Below, in pieces: positions 45,758-55,541 of a stretch of 64,000 bases of DNA (its first letter is position 1; every line of letters starts with the position of its first letter). The DNA is from Cylindrospermum sp. NIES-4074 (GTDB lineage: Bacteria; Cyanobacteriota; Cyanobacteriia; Cyanobacteriales; Nostocaceae). The stretch lies in the NCBI GenBank assembly GCA_003994795.1, contig AP018269.1, positions 3,581,677 through 3,645,676 on the forward strand, written 5' to 3'. The translations under genes were made by a program, and so were the position numbers. The notes beneath the pieces were generated by a model. That model did not search any database, was not told the origin of the DNA, and saw only the letters and a program-made list of their open reading frames with translations.

Positions 45758-46864
45758 ATGCAGCATCTACGTCAGCTATTAGAGATAGAAAACTCAGAAT
45801 TATCCCGGTTATTGCGGTTTAGTCTGCACGGTTTAGCAGCAGCTTTAAATCAAGCACGGACAGAATTACCGCAAGACCCCGGTGTTCAAGTATGTGATGA
45901 GGTGCTGCAAGAACTCCACAATTTGCTACAACCAGAAACCCTTCCACCCACACAGTTAGACTCTAGTTTAGACTTGAGTAGTGAATTAAAACTGATTCAC
46001 CTGCGAGATGCTTTCAATTCTGACCCGGAACTGAGTTTATTTTTAGGAAATTCCCCATTACAAAGCCAAACAGACGCCGATTTATGGAACGAAATTCAAC
46101 GCAAACTATTGCGAGTATCTGAAGATTTAGCAACATCTTGGCGACAACGTGCTTTAGAATTGGCACAAGAAGCCGGTGCAATAGCAGATAATCGCCATTT
46201 CTACCAACTTCCCTTTATTCGGGATGAAATTATCTACCCTGGACTTAGTGGGAGTGTAAAAGCTAGAGGGTTATGTTTATCTCAAAAAGCACTTTTAAAT
46301 TTGGGAATTGCTGAAGATAATGAATCTAGCGATTTGAATTTATTAGCAGGGTTTTTACATTTATATATCAAGTTTATTGAGATCGAACCAGAATTACATC
46401 ATGCCTTAAGAAGCGTGTTTAGCTTTGATGTCATCTCGTTGCACTCCAAACTAGAACAGCGACATCAATACATTGATGCTTTAGGCGATCGCTTCTATCG
46501 TACCCAAAAAACCCAGGAAAACCCTGACCCAGTATTCAATCTACGCGCTTGGATTGACATGGATGAGGCGATCAATTCCCTCGTATTCCTCCCACCTTCT
46601 GACCGTTATTCCTGGTGGGGTAAGCTGCAACAAGAATCAAGACGCACTCTCAAAAAAGTAGCTGACAAAGCAACTCAAGCAGGTTATCAAGTGCGAATTC
46701 GCCAATTATCAGGACTTTATGCTGATATCTGTGCTTTCTCTAAGGATGATTTGCAATTAGATTGTGGCGGTAATCCTGGGGAAGTTTTGACTTGTCTGCG
46801 GGTATATGCGCGAATTAATCAAGAAGAATGTCCAGGCCGGGTAATATTTCGCTCATCACGCTAG
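45758..46864 (+). CDS. Third gene of the GTPase/Hsp70-like set, unknown family
   Basis: A 368-residue soluble protein, mostly helical. It starts MQHLRQLLEIENSELSRLLR and has an acidic first third, a middle section with LGSGV-free amphipathic helices, and a C-terminal part (GYQVRIRQLSGLYADICAFS and CLRVYARINQEECPGRVIF) that looks beta-rich. No motif was recognised. ATCGGAGACGAT before the ATG gives a usable ribosome-binding site. Strand and position make it the likely partner of the two preceding genes, though repeats separate them and a shared transcript is not proven. Confidence 0.7.
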   Translation: MQHLRQLLEIENSELSRLLRFSLHGLAAALNQARTELPQDPGVQVCDEVLQELHNLLQPETLPPTQLDSSLDLSSELKLIHLRDAFNSDPELSLFLGNSPLQSQTDADLWNEIQRKLLRVSEDLATSWRQRALELAQEAGAIADNRHFYQLPFIRDEIIYPGLSGSVKARGLCLSQKALLNLGIAEDNESSDLNLLAGFLHLYIKFIEIEPELHHALRSVFSFDVISLHSKLEQRHQYIDALGDRFYRTQKTQENPDPVFNLRAWIDMDEAINSLVFLPPSDRYSWWGKLQQESRRTLKKVADKATQAGYQVRIRQLSGLYADICAFSKDDLQLDCGGNPGEVLTCLRVYARINQEECPGRVIFRSSR

Positions 46865-46976
46865 GTTTTACAAGCTACTTTGTGGAAAAAGGAAGACAGA
46901 CAATTCTGCAAACTGCCGTCTTCCCTGACCATTTAAACAAGCACTTGGCTGATATGGTCTAAAGAATACACATTGT

Positions 46977-47135
46977 TTAAGGTGTATGAGTAGGACTAGG
47001 AGTAGGAGTAGGCTCAGGTGTTGCTTGAGCAGATAGAGTTTGTGATTCCGTCATAGCCTGAGAATCTGAAGAAAGTGCTACAACAGCAGCAGCCCCAAAA
47101 AATACTGCTAAAGTAACAGATACTAAGTGTTTCAT
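46977..47135 (-). CDS. Small secreted or membrane-anchored peptide with Pro/Thr tail (52 residues)
   Basis: The frame begins MKHLVSVTLAVFFGAAAVVA, a signal-peptide or membrane-helix pattern with a Lys/His start, followed by a Ser/Gln/Thr-rich stretch and the tail ATPEPTPTPSPTHTP. GAGG lies 7 nt before the ATG. The product could be a small exported peptide or an anchored surface protein. No family was recognised. It is convergent with the gene ending at 46864 and lies upstream of a family A repeat. Confidence 0.65.
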   Translation of the reverse strand: MKHLVSVTLAVFFGAAAVVALSSDSQAMTESQTLSAQATPEPTPTPSPTHTP

Positions 47136-47273
47136 ATGCTTACCTCTGTCGAGAGTATGTCACCCTATTGTGATGAGTTATCAAACCTGATCTCTCTTGC
47201 TTTAGGTAGAAAAACTCATGAGACAAAATATCTACAGTTGCTGTTTAAGCGAGATGTCAAGCGCGAAAACTTA

Positions 47274-47471
47274 TAGGACTTACGCATTGACAAGAAACAC
47301 AAATATGTGGTTTTAGTTAAGTCTCTTGTAAGGTGCGTCAGATGTAAAAAATCTGTTAATGCCAAATTATTGATTCTGACGCACCCTACTAATATGCTGT
47401 CCCAAAAGCCAGAAATGACCAATCATCGTTGATTCATGTCATGTTCAATTTGGTATAGTGCGTAAGTCCTA
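47274..47471. repeat. Dispersed inverted-repeat element, family A (copy 3), with nested pair
   Basis: Outer ends are TAGGACTTACGCA (47274-47286) and TGCGTAAGTCCTA (47459-47471), perfect complements. Inside, GGTGCGTCAGA near 47331 and TCTGACGCACC near 47374 form a second inverted pair. The element ends 2 bp from the stop codon of the cytochrome gene at 47474. Confidence 0.85.
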
Positions 47472-47473
47472 AC

Positions 47474-48187
47474 TTAGTATTCATTACTAGCGAAAAACAG
47501 AGGTAATATAAACGCTGCTAGAATTCCACCTAGCACTATCACCTCAATAATTCTTAGGGAGAGATTATTTTTTACTGCACCAAAATTAGGTGATAAACCG
47601 CGCAACCACTGACGGTAACGACTATACCATCGAGTAGGGCTATCTTCCGGGCGAACTTGCCACAAAAACATTGATAGCAATAACGGCGCACCACCCACCT
47701 TAACAGACATTAGCAGGTGAATTGCTACACAGCAAACCATGATCACCCAAGCCGTGAGATGGAGGTAATACCAACTTTGGTCTAACTGCCTTGTGGGAAG
47801 CCACTCTTCCTTCATCATTCTGCCAGAAATTACTGCAAACACGGCAGCTATCAGCATGAGAGTGTTAGTAATTCGTTGCAGACTAACCCACCAAATCGGT
47901 TTACCAACTTGGGTTATTTGCCTTAAAGAATCAGATTGGAGTAACCGCTTGTATCCAGCATGAAAACTATAGAGGGCGAAAACTGGCAGCGAAAGTAAGA
48001 AGAATAGTCCTAATGTCCCATGAATATCAATAATTGCCCCAATTCTAGGTAAGTCAATCTTCCCAAATCGTCCATCAAAGGTGTTGTAAACCAAAAAGCC
48101 TGTGATGATTGCCGCAATAGCTAAAACTCCACTTGCCCCATGAATAATTCGCAATAACAAAGGTTGATAAGGTGCAGAACGTGCCAT
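47474..48187 (-). CDS. Cytochrome b561-like membrane protein
   Basis: A 237-residue protein with about five membrane helices and histidines placed to bind heme b: LLLRIIHGASGVLAI, IIDIHGTLGLFFLL, YSFHAGYKR, SWYYLHLTAWVIMV and VAIHLLMSVKVG. This is the cytochrome b/b6 or b561-type electron carrier pattern, in the thylakoid or plasma membrane. The ATG at 48187 (MARSAPYQPLLLR) is preferred over the TTG 15 bp upstream because GAGGG lies 9 nt before it. No dehydrogenase partner adjoins, so its redox partner is unknown. Confidence 0.83.
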   Translation of the reverse strand: MARSAPYQPLLLRIIHGASGVLAIAAIITGFLVYNTFDGRFGKIDLPRIGAIIDIHGTLGLFFLLSLPVFALYSFHAGYKRLLQSDSLRQITQVGKPIWWVSLQRITNTLMLIAAVFAVISGRMMKEEWLPTRQLDQSWYYLHLTAWVIMVCCVAIHLLMSVKVGGAPLLLSMFLWQVRPEDSPTRWYSRYRQWLRGLSPNFGAVKNNLSLRIIEVIVLGGILAAFILPLFFASNEY

Positions 48188-48404
48188 GTAAATAACCCTC
48201 AATAACTGAATTCAGAAGCTTTTAGAGAAAATTCAAAATATATACTCAAAAAAGATTATGATTATGAGCAGATTTTAAAATATAATCTCTCTGTTGTCAC
48301 TTTTAGCGGCAATAAGTAATTAGCAACATATAATCGCTTTCCTGTCAATATATAAATCGATGTACTCTAAGATATAAATAAAAATTATTTGGCAATCTCT
48401 GGCA

Positions 48405-49271
48405 ATGCTCCTCAAAAGCCCACTCCGTTATCCTGGTGGTAAGTCAAAAGCACTCAATCAAATAGTTGACTATTTGCCAGAAAGCTTTTCTGAATTTAGA
48501 GAACCTTTTGTAGGTGGTGGTTCTGTATTTATTCACTTAAGTCAGAAGTATCCTGATTTGAAGATTTGGATTAATGATTTAAATCCTGAACTATATTTTT
48601 TTTGGCACTTTGCTCAGTTTGATTTAGCTCAGTTAGTTTCAGAAGTTATTCAGATTAAAAATAAATTTACTGATGGAAAATTATTATTTAAAGAATTAAC
48701 TAGCGTAGATATCAACAATTTATCTGCTTTAAAAAGAGCAGTCCGCTTTTTTGTCCTCAATAGAATTACTTTTTCCGGAACTGTAGAATCGGGTGGATTT
48801 TCTCAAGAAGCTTTTCATAAGCGATTTACTGTTTCATCAATAGAACGTCTGGAAAAATTAGAAAATCTTCTCACAGGGAATATTAAAGTTACTAATTTAG
48901 ATTATAGCCATCTCTTAGACGCAGTAGGTAAAGATGTATTTTTATTCTTAGATCCGCCCTATTTTAGCGCGAATAAATCTAAGTTATATGGAAAAGATGG
49001 TAGCTTACATACTTCCTTTGATCATCAGAGATTTGCTGAGATTTTAAAACAATGTCCTCATCGTTGGTTGATTACTTATGATGACTGTCAGCAAATTCGA
49101 GATAATTTTAAATGGGCGAATATGTGTGAGTGGGAATTGCAGTACGGAATGAACAACTATAAGCAGGGTGGTGCTGCTAAGGGTAAAGAGTTATTTATTA
49201 GTAACTATGAATTTAAAAACCAAGATAAAAATATTGCTCACCCGATGCAGTTGAGCCTTGATCTGTCTTAA
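48405..49271 (+). CDS. D12-class DNA N6-adenine methyltransferase, solitary
   Basis: A 288-residue Dam-like enzyme. The SAM-binding region KSPLRYPGGKSKAL is at the N-terminus, followed by FREPFVGGGSVFIHL and INDLNPELYFFWH. The catalytic motif IV is FLDPPYFSANKSKLYGKDG. The C-terminal third carries GMNNYKQGGAAKGKELFISN. No restriction endonuclease gene is adjacent on either side, so it is either an orphan maintenance methylase or a remnant of a restriction system. The target sequence cannot be read; GATC, the centre of the abundant HIP1 octamer, is a reasonable guess. Confidence 0.9.
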   Translation: MLLKSPLRYPGGKSKALNQIVDYLPESFSEFREPFVGGGSVFIHLSQKYPDLKIWINDLNPELYFFWHFAQFDLAQLVSEVIQIKNKFTDGKLLFKELTSVDINNLSALKRAVRFFVLNRITFSGTVESGGFSQEAFHKRFTVSSIERLEKLENLLTGNIKVTNLDYSHLLDAVGKDVFLFLDPPYFSANKSKLYGKDGSLHTSFDHQRFAEILKQCPHRWLITYDDCQQIRDNFKWANMCEWELQYGMNNYKQGGAAKGKELFISNYEFKNQDKNIAHPMQLSLDLS

Positions 49272-49300
49272 TTCTAGGACTTATGAAACTGGCATATTAG

Positions 49301-49432
49301 TGGGGTGCGTCTTTGGCAATTAAAAATTAAAAATTAAGAATTAAAAATTAAAGATGAAAGCACTAACTTTTTAGGTTTTCATTTTTAATTTGTAATTTTT
49401 AATTGGAGCAGAGCGACTGACGCACCCTACAA
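49301..49432. repeat. AT-rich inverted repeat before trpD
   Basis: GGGGTGCGTC near 49303 and GACGCACCCTAC near 49420 frame an AT-rich core, AATTAAAAATTAAAAATTAA against its complement TTTTTAATTTGTAATTTTTA. It can fold into a long stem. It resembles the inner pair of the element at 47274 and ends only about 8 bp from the first in-frame ATG of the trpD frame. Confidence 0.7.
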
Positions 49433-49524
49433 GAGATATGGCTACGCTTAGGGTCAACTTTGATAGCTGGCGATTTTCCGGTAGGATAGCCCCAGATCCT
49501 AAAAACGCATTTACAAACCTAATT

Positions 49525-50568
49525 ATGACTAATTCACCAAGCTGGCATCTTCTACTGCAACAATTATTAGACCGTCAATCCTTATCTCGCGAACAAGCTA
49601 CAGAATTGATGGCAGGATGGTTAAGTGAATCAGTCCCCCCAGAGTTAACGGGGGCAATTTTGACGGCGTTGCATTTTAAAGGTGTTTCTGCTGAAGAGTT
49701 GACTGGGATGGCTGAAGTTTTGCAATCTCAATCTTCTTTACTCAAAACTCAGGACTCAGGACTTAGCACTCTCATTGATACCTGTGGTACTGGTGGCGAT
49801 GGGTCATCAACTTTTAATATTTCTACAGCGGTGGCTTTTGTGGCGGCTGCCTATGGTGTACCTGTTGCTAAACATGGTAATCGTTCAGCATCGAGTTTAA
49901 CGGGTAGTGCAGATGTTTTGGAAGCTTTGGGGGTAAATTTGAATGCCTCCAGCGACAAGGTGCAAGCAGCCCTCTCAGAAGTGGGAATTACTTTTTTGTT
50001 TGCCCCTGGTTGGCATCCAGCACTAAAGGCGGTTGCAGCGTTGCGGCGGAGTTTGAAGGTGCGGACGGTGTTTAATTTACTTGGGCCGTTGGTAAATCCC
50101 TTGCGTCCTACAGGCCAGGTGGTGGGAATATTTGACCCCAAACTTTTGGTGACAGTGGCCCAAGCCTTGAATCAGTTGGGGAAGAAAAAAGCGATCGCAT
50201 TACATGGACGAGAAAGACTAGATGAAGGGGGGTTAGGAGATTTAACTGATTTGGCGGTGTTATCTGATGGTGAAGTGCAGTTAACTACCGTAAATCCCCT
50301 AGAAATTGGTTTAACCCCTGCGCCTATTGCAGCACTCCGGGGCGGAGATGTCCAAGAGAATGCCGCAATTCTCAAGGCAGTGCTGCAAGGTAAGGGAACT
50401 CAAGCACAACAGGATGCAGTGGCCTTAAACGCGTCCTTGGCGCTGCAAGTGGCGGGTGTTATTCCCCTGCTAAATCACGCCCAAGGTGTGACTGCGGCTA
50501 AGGAAATCTTACAAAGCGGTAGCCCCTGGTTAAAGCTGGAGCAGTTGGTTGAGTTTCTAGGGAATTAA
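49525..50568 (+). CDS. trpD: Anthranilate phosphoribosyltransferase
   Basis: A 347-residue tryptophan-biosynthesis enzyme that joins anthranilate and PRPP. The family signature [19 protein letters not shown] is followed by [20 protein letters not shown], then [20 protein letters not shown] and [12 protein letters not shown], all intact. An ATG at 49438 would add 29 residues, but they follow directly after a repeat and do not resemble the family, so the ATG at 49525 ([18 protein letters not shown]) is preferred. The 3' end overlaps the convergent gene by 71 bp. Confidence 0.95.
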   Translation: MTNSPSWHLLLQQLLDRQSLSREQATELMAGWLSESVPPELTGAILTALHFKGVSAEELTGMAEVLQSQSSLLKTQDSGLSTLIDTCGTGGDGSSTFNISTAVAFVAAAYGVPVAKHGNRSASSLTGSADVLEALGVNLNASSDKVQAALSEVGITFLFAPGWHPALKAVAALRRSLKVRTVFNLLGPLVNPLRPTGQVVGIFDPKLLVTVAQALNQLGKKKAIALHGRERLDEGGLGDLTDLAVLSDGEVQLTTVNPLEIGLTPAPIAALRGGDVQENAAILKAVLQGKGTQAQQDAVALNASLALQVAGVIPLLNHAQGVTAAKEILQSGSPWLKLEQLVEFLGN

Positions 50569-51553
50569 TTTCTGAGTGTGATTGGGGACGAAATTCGATC
50601 ACGTTACGTTTGATGGTGACATCATAGTTGCCAAAAAAGTCATGTCCCAAAAGTCCAATTTCTAATTCTGTCCCAGCGATCGCCACTGGTACTTTATTCA
50701 CTCTTACCCCGCCAACCTCCATCGAGTCAACCAAGCCAACAGGAAATTCCACAGCCCTAGCACTGGCAGTGTTGGCTTTAGCCTTCCCCACTGTTACTAC
50801 TCTTAAGGCATTGGCCATTTGTTGGGTGATCACAGTGCCAGTGGCCCCTGTATCAACAATCATCTCAAACCGCTGCCCTCCATTGAAGGTAACTTCAACC
50901 ATTGGTGTGCCACCCACCCGCCGTTTAATCGGGGCGGTAAATACCTCTTGATCTGGCTTGATCACTCGTGTGGAAGAGATAATCTGCTTTGGTGGTGGCA
51001 GTTTTGTTTTGACACCACGGGACAAAGGCTGGATCTTTTTTGGTTTAGTTGCGAGTTGAGGAACAGCAATTACAATACTTTGGGGTTTGACAGTTGGAGG
51101 GGGAACGGGGCGGGGGTTGGCTTTTTGTTGAGCATATTTGACTTGGCGCCGATATTCAGAAATTTGTGTTTGGGCATAGGTAAAGTTAGGACTTTGCCGC
51201 TGCACTTGCCTCATGAGGGCGATCGCATCTTGAAACTGACTCGCGACCAAATTCCAATCATCTGGAGATTGGGCAGATTTGCTAATAGTCTGGGCCCCAG
51301 CAGCTTTGTCTAACGCTAGTTCAAAGGCATTCGGTTGATTTATCGGTGGTTTTAGCGGCTGTGATTCTGGGCTGACTGGTGCTAGTGCTGGCTTGACAGG
51401 AGGCTGTATTGCCTGGAGATTACCAATTGGTATGGGTTGCTGATTGCCACCAGTTACAGTTGTCTGTTTGTCTTGATTACAACCAACACTCAAAACTGTT
51501 AAAGTGCTGGATAGAAAGATTAAGGCTGTGCGGGATAAAAAAGGCTGAAGCAT
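50498..51553 (-). CDS. Lipoprotein-type retropepsin-like aspartic protease
   Basis: A 351-residue protein starting [20 protein letters not shown] and with a lipobox LSVGC, so it is probably a membrane-anchored lipoprotein. A Pro-rich middle section is followed by the protease domain (about residues 210-335) with the single catalytic motif [20 protein letters not shown] and the closing strand [18 protein letters not shown]. This is the TIGR02281/clan AA pattern. Frame extends 84 bp upstream to another ATG, but the lipoprotein signal fixes the start at 51553. It overlaps the end of trpD by 71 bp in the convergent direction. Substrates are unknown. Confidence 0.83.
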   Translation of the reverse strand: MLQPFLSRTALIFLSSTLTVLSVGCNQDKQTTVTGGNQQPIPIGNLQAIQPPVKPALAPVSPESQPLKPPINQPNAFELALDKAAGAQTISKSAQSPDDWNLVASQFQDAIALMRQVQRQSPNFTYAQTQISEYRRQVKYAQQKANPRPVPPPTVKPQSIVIAVPQLATKPKKIQPLSRGVKTKLPPPKQIISSTRVIKPDQEVFTAPIKRRVGGTPMVEVTFNGGQRFEMIVDTGATGTVITQQMANALRVVTVGKAKANTASARAVEFPVGLVDSMEVGGVRVNKVPVAIAGTELEIGLLGHDFFGNYDVTIKRNVIEFRPQSHSEINSLETQPTAPALTRGYRFVRFP

Positions 51554-51799
51554 AGTGAACTTTATTTTAACCGCCCTGACTGTTTCCAATTTACTCCCAC
51601 TCACGAATTCCCCTTTAAAGATTTTGTACCGATTCATCTTTAAATTTTGAATTGACTGCTATGAAAATTTACAAGTCATAAACTCATGGGATAATTAACA
51701 GTCGCAGTATTGACTAAATTGGGGAATAAAAACTGCCAACTGTAAACCATTAACCAAATCCCCAAGAAATAATCCCTAATCCTTTTACTTTTATTAACT

Positions 51800-52960
51800 A
51801 TGCCCCTGTCTGACGCAATACCTGCTCTACTTGTCCTGGCCGATGGCACCACTTATCGCGGTTGGTCTTTTGGTGCTACGGGAACCGCAATTGGAGAAGT
51901 GGTGTTTAACACTGGCATGACTGGATATCAAGAAGTTTTGACCGACCCTAGTTACTGTGGTCAAATAGTCGTTTTTACCTATCCTGAATTGGGAAATACT
52001 GGCGTTAATCCTGAAGATGAAGAATCAGAACGCCCTCAAGTGCGGGGTGCGATCGCCAGGAATATTTGTCACCGACCAAGCAATTGGCGATCGGCACAAT
52101 CCTTACCAGACTACCTCAAACAGCAGCAAATACCCGGTATCTACGGCATCGATACCCGTGCCCTCACCCGCAAAATTCGCACGGTAGGAGCCATGAATGG
52201 TGGCATTTCTACAGCCATTCTCGATGAGGCAGAATTGTTAGAGCAGGTACAAGCCGCTCCCAACATGGCCGGATTAAATCTGGTACGCCAAGTCACTACC
52301 TCCAAGGTTTACGAATGGTCATCTGCCACAACCTCAGCTTGGGAATTCAATCCCGAAGGTGTGGCTAATATTGGGGAATCTTTCACCGTCGTTGCCCTTG
52401 ATTTTGGCGTCAAACGCAATATCTTGCGCCGCTTGGCTAGTTATGGCTGTCGAGTGATAGTTGTTCCAGCCGATACACCACCAGAAGAAATCCTCAATTA
52501 CAATCCAGATGGTATCTTTCTCTCCAATGGGCCAGGCGACCCAGGGGCGGTAACAGAAGGCATTGCCACTGCCAAAGCACTGCTGCTGAGTCAAAAACCC
52601 ATCTTTGGCATTTGCATGGGGCATCAAATTTTGGGTCATGCCTTGGGGGCCCAAACCTTTAAACTCAAATTTGGGCATCGTGGCTTGAATCAGCCGGCGG
52701 GTCTACAGCAACGGGTAGAGATTACCAGTCAAAACCACAGTTTTGCCATTGACCCGGATTCTCTACCTGTGGCGGTTGCAGAAGTTAGCCATTTGAACTT
52801 AAACGATCGCACCGTCGCTGGCGTCCGTCACAAATCCCTGCCCATTTTTTCTGTTCAATATCACCCAGAAGCCAGTCCTGGCCCCCACGATGCTGATTAC
52901 TTGTTTGAGCAATTTGTCCAATCAATGCAAATAGCTAGGCAAACAAACGGCGATCGCTGA
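51800..52960 (+). CDS. carA: Carbamoyl-phosphate synthase small subunit
   Basis: A 386-residue glutamine amidotransferase subunit that supplies ammonia to CarB for arginine and pyrimidine synthesis. The N-terminal domain has [20 protein letters not shown] and the class I amidotransferase domain has SNGPGDP, the nucleophile Cys in [17 protein letters not shown] and the His/Glu pair in [14 protein letters not shown]. Length and motifs are complete. carB is not adjacent, as is usual in cyanobacteria. Confidence 0.97.
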   Translation: MPLSDAIPALLVLADGTTYRGWSFGATGTAIGEVVFNTGMTGYQEVLTDPSYCGQIVVFTYPELGNTGVNPEDEESERPQVRGAIARNICHRPSNWRSAQSLPDYLKQQQIPGIYGIDTRALTRKIRTVGAMNGGISTAILDEAELLEQVQAAPNMAGLNLVRQVTTSKVYEWSSATTSAWEFNPEGVANIGESFTVVALDFGVKRNILRRLASYGCRVIVVPADTPPEEILNYNPDGIFLSNGPGDPGAVTEGIATAKALLLSQKPIFGICMGHQILGHALGAQTFKLKFGHRGLNQPAGLQQRVEITSQNHSFAIDPDSLPVAVAEVSHLNLNDRTVAGVRHKSLPIFSVQYHPEASPGPHDADYLFEQFVQSMQIARQTNGDR

Positions 52961-53130
52961 AGTTGGGTAAAAATGGTAAATGGTGAGATTGGGAGCATGG
53001 GAACTGGGAAAAAAATCTTAGCCTACACCCAATACCCAATACCCCCTACGCCAGGAGATTGTAGACAATTTGCTCAAAAAACATCTATACTTGAGCGTTC
53101 ACTTTAACTAATGAGGATGAGGAGGGAATT

Positions 53131-53499
53131 ATTGCTGAGCCATTGAACCTAACCGTAAGCCTGAGAGGCACTCGTGAAGCCCGGGATAACTGCCAGCTAT
53201 TCCGCCTCACAGGTTTGTTAGACGCCTTTTCTGAGCCGACATTTACCAAAGTACTTGGTAGCAAGATTGATGAGGGCCCAAAGCATATAATTCTGGATCT
53301 CTCACAAATCGACTTTGTTGATAGTTCTGGCTTGGGTGCTTTGGTGCAGCTTGCCAAGAAGGCTCAAACCGCCGAAGGTACCTTGCAAATTGTCACCAAT
53401 GCCCGTGTCACTCAAACGGTCAAGCTTGTTCGTTTAGAGAAGTTTCTCTCCCTACAAACGTCAGTTGACGCGGCTCTAGAAAACATCGCGTCATCTTGA
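53131..53499 (+). CDS. STAS-domain anti-sigma-factor antagonist, probable AUU start
   Basis: A STAS protein of about 122 residues. The core pattern is NCQLFRLTGLLDAFSEPTF, then HIILDLSQIDFVDSSGLGAL, with the phosphorylatable Ser in DSSGLG, and LQIVTNARVTQTVKLVRLEK. Such proteins bind and block anti-sigma factors until phosphorylated. The start is unusual: the strong GGAGGG at 53121-53126 is followed after 4-5 nt by ATT-GCT-GAG-CCA-TTG, with no ATG or GTG in frame. The TTG at 53143 is 16 nt from the SD and less well placed. No kinase partner adjoins. Confidence 0.85.
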   Translation: MAEPLNLTVSLRGTREARDNCQLFRLTGLLDAFSEPTFTKVLGSKIDEGPKHIILDLSQIDFVDSSGLGALVQLAKKAQTAEGTLQIVTNARVTQTVKLVRLEKFLSLQTSVDAALENIASS

Positions 53500-53824
53500 T
53501 TGCTTGACCTTCTCAAGATAAAATTTAGCTATCCAGATTTAGCTTCGGATAGCTTAATTTTTAAACTTTGTGGCAAAAAACCTCTCTCCTTGTGGGAGAG
53601 GTCACAAAGCTAAACTCAAGAAAGGGTGTGGGGTATAGGGTGTGGGCTGTAGAGAAAAAACTGCCTAACCCTTACCTATATGTACAAAGTAACTTAATGA
53701 AGAAATAAATATTTAATTAATCAAAAGTATATTCCCCCACGCTCCCCACGCTCCCCACACCCCCCACCCTTCCCACACCCTACACCCCACACCCCACACC
53801 CCACACCCCCCAAATACCCTGTAG
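53500..53824. other. Spacer with hairpin and C-rich tandem stretch
   Basis: CCTCTCCCACAAGGAGAGAGG-type stem (53582-53604 on the plus strand as CCTCTCTCC TTGT GGGAGAGG) should end the STAS transcript. Further on, 53733-53812 is a C-rich run of CCCCACA-type units, the common cyanobacterial simple repeat. The mini-RNase III gene begins about 13 bp after it. Confidence 0.5.
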
Positions 53825-54322
53825 ATGAATGATGCACTCGTGAATTCCAAGGAGGAAGAGCCATTAGATAGACAAGATGAAGAAGCAAAAGTGGAGAATT
53901 CATCTTGGACTCAAGCGCTCTTAGCAACCGCGCCGCAACTACCCCAACAACTATCTCCAACACAAGTGCAACAAATTTCCCCCGCCGCTTTGGCGTATTT
54001 AGGGGACGCAATTTATGAATTGTATGTTAGGATGACATATCTATTGCCACAAAAGCGACCAGAAGCTTACCATCGTCTGGTAGTGGCCCAGGTGAGAGCG
54101 GAAACACAAGCGCTACATTTGCGATCGCTAACTCCGCATCTGAGGAGTAACGAATTAGAAATTGTCCGCCGGGGTCGTAACGCTGCCGCAGGACGTACTA
54201 AGCGAGTTGATCCCGGAATTTATCAACAGGCAACTAGTCTAGAAACTTTAATTGGCTATCTATATCTCACCGATTACCAACGCTTAATCGAACTATTACA
54301 AAAACTCCATCTAGAGCAATAG
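53825..54322 (+). CDS. mrnC: Mini-ribonuclease III
   Basis: A 165-residue protein with a single RNase III catalytic domain and no double-strand RNA-binding domain. The signature is ISPAALAYLGDAIYELYVRM with the acidic catalytic residues, then the helical LRSNELEIVRRGRNAAAGR and the last acidic part ATSLETLIGYLYLTDYQRL. It matures 23S rRNA ends in other bacteria. About 40 N-terminal residues before the domain are acidic and unique. It lies 100 bp before rlmB, so both act on 23S rRNA and may be co-expressed. Confidence 0.9.
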   Translation: MNDALVNSKEEEPLDRQDEEAKVENSSWTQALLATAPQLPQQLSPTQVQQISPAALAYLGDAIYELYVRMTYLLPQKRPEAYHRLVVAQVRAETQALHLRSLTPHLRSNELEIVRRGRNAAAGRTKRVDPGIYQQATSLETLIGYLYLTDYQRLIELLQKLHLEQ

Positions 54323-54424
54323 TCACTAACTCTATCGCACGATAGGAAAATCAGTTGTGATGGTTCATTAAATTGAGGTGATCGGGATGCCCACCCATAC
54401 GCTATACAAAAACCTAATACTCAT

Positions 54425-55456
54425 ATGACGACCAATAAACCTAAACCAAGAAAAATCAAGACTTCTGGCGAACCAAATCGTGGGCAACCCCTAAAACTTA
54501 AGGGTAAGCGGATACTGGCTAATCCCATTCGCAATCAAAGCAATGGAGAAACTGCCCCCGTCTCTAGCAGACCACGCCCGAATAGCGGAGAAACTGCCCC
54601 CGTCTCTAGCAGACCACGCCCAAAGAGCAACTTATCCCTACCATCCCCAGCTATCAAACCAGCGGAAGATAACGATAGCGATCTCATCTACGGTCGCCAT
54701 CCAGTATTGAGTGCCCTAGAAAGTGGGCGCGGTCTGAACCGCATCTGGATAACCGCTCGTCTACGCTACGATCCTCGCTTTCACCATCTGATTCTCCAAG
54801 CCAAGGATAATGGCGCAGTCATTGATGAAGTCGAACCAAAGCGCTTAGACTACATCACCGAAGGCGCTAATCATCAAGGTATAGCTGCCCAAATCGCCCC
54901 CTACGACTACATCGAATTACACGAACTCCTCGAAAAAGCAAAAGCCGTCACCGATCCCGTAATTGTAGTGGCTGACAGTATCACTGATCCCCACAACTTA
55001 GGCGCAATTATTCGTACCGCCGAGGCCATAGGCGCTCAAGGATTAGTAATTCCCCAAAGAAGAGCCTCTGGAATTACATCCACCGTTGTCAAAGTGGCAG
55101 CAGGTGCTTTAGAAAACTTTCCTGTAGCTAGAGTAGTTAACCTCAGCCGCGCCTTAGAAGAATTGAAAGAGGCGGGTTTTTGGATTTATGGGACTGCGGC
55201 TACTGCTAGCGAACCTCTGCATACAGTGAATTTCCGAGGCCCCATCGTTTTGGTAGTCGGCGCTGAAGGCGAAGGTCTGAGTATGTTGACACAACGGTCT
55301 TGTGATGTTTTGGTATCCATTCCTTTACAAGGCAAGACTCCAAGCCTGAATGCCTCAGTAGCAGCGGGTATGGCACTTTATGAAATTTATCGTCAACGGT
55401 CTTTAAATACGTTGCATCTTGATAAATTACAAAAAATCTCTTTGAAAAAAGCTTAG
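54425..55456 (+). CDS. rlmB: 23S rRNA 2'-O-methyltransferase RlmB/TrmH family
   Basis: A 343-residue SPOUT methyltransferase. The substrate-binding domain begins [20 protein letters not shown]. The SPOUT knot has motif 1 [20 protein letters not shown], motif 2 [20 protein letters not shown] and motif 3 [20 protein letters not shown], all intact. The modification expected is the ribose methyl on G2251-type sites of 23S rRNA. The first 90 residues are a basic, low-complexity extension with two tandem copies of a 14-residue unit ([14 protein letters not shown]), absent from typical RlmB. Confidence 0.9.
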   Translation: MTTNKPKPRKIKTSGEPNRGQPLKLKGKRILANPIRNQSNGETAPVSSRPRPNSGETAPVSSRPRPKSNLSLPSPAIKPAEDNDSDLIYGRHPVLSALESGRGLNRIWITARLRYDPRFHHLILQAKDNGAVIDEVEPKRLDYITEGANHQGIAAQIAPYDYIELHELLEKAKAVTDPVIVVADSITDPHNLGAIIRTAEAIGAQGLVIPQRRASGITSTVVKVAAGALENFPVARVVNLSRALEELKEAGFWIYGTAATASEPLHTVNFRGPIVLVVGAEGEGLSMLTQRSCDVLVSIPLQGKTPSLNASVAAGMALYEIYRQRSLNTLHLDKLQKISLKKA

Positions 55457-55541
55457 TAAAAGAGTATAAAGAAATGTAAAACAGAATAAAAGCAACATAT
55501 CCTTTAACACCCTGTACCACGTTTATAAAACGGTGAAATCC

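Noticed and set aside
49438-49524. 29-residue N-terminal extension of trpD
   Set aside because: It abuts an inverted repeat, does not look like the family, and the downstream ATG begins the normal TrpD sequence.
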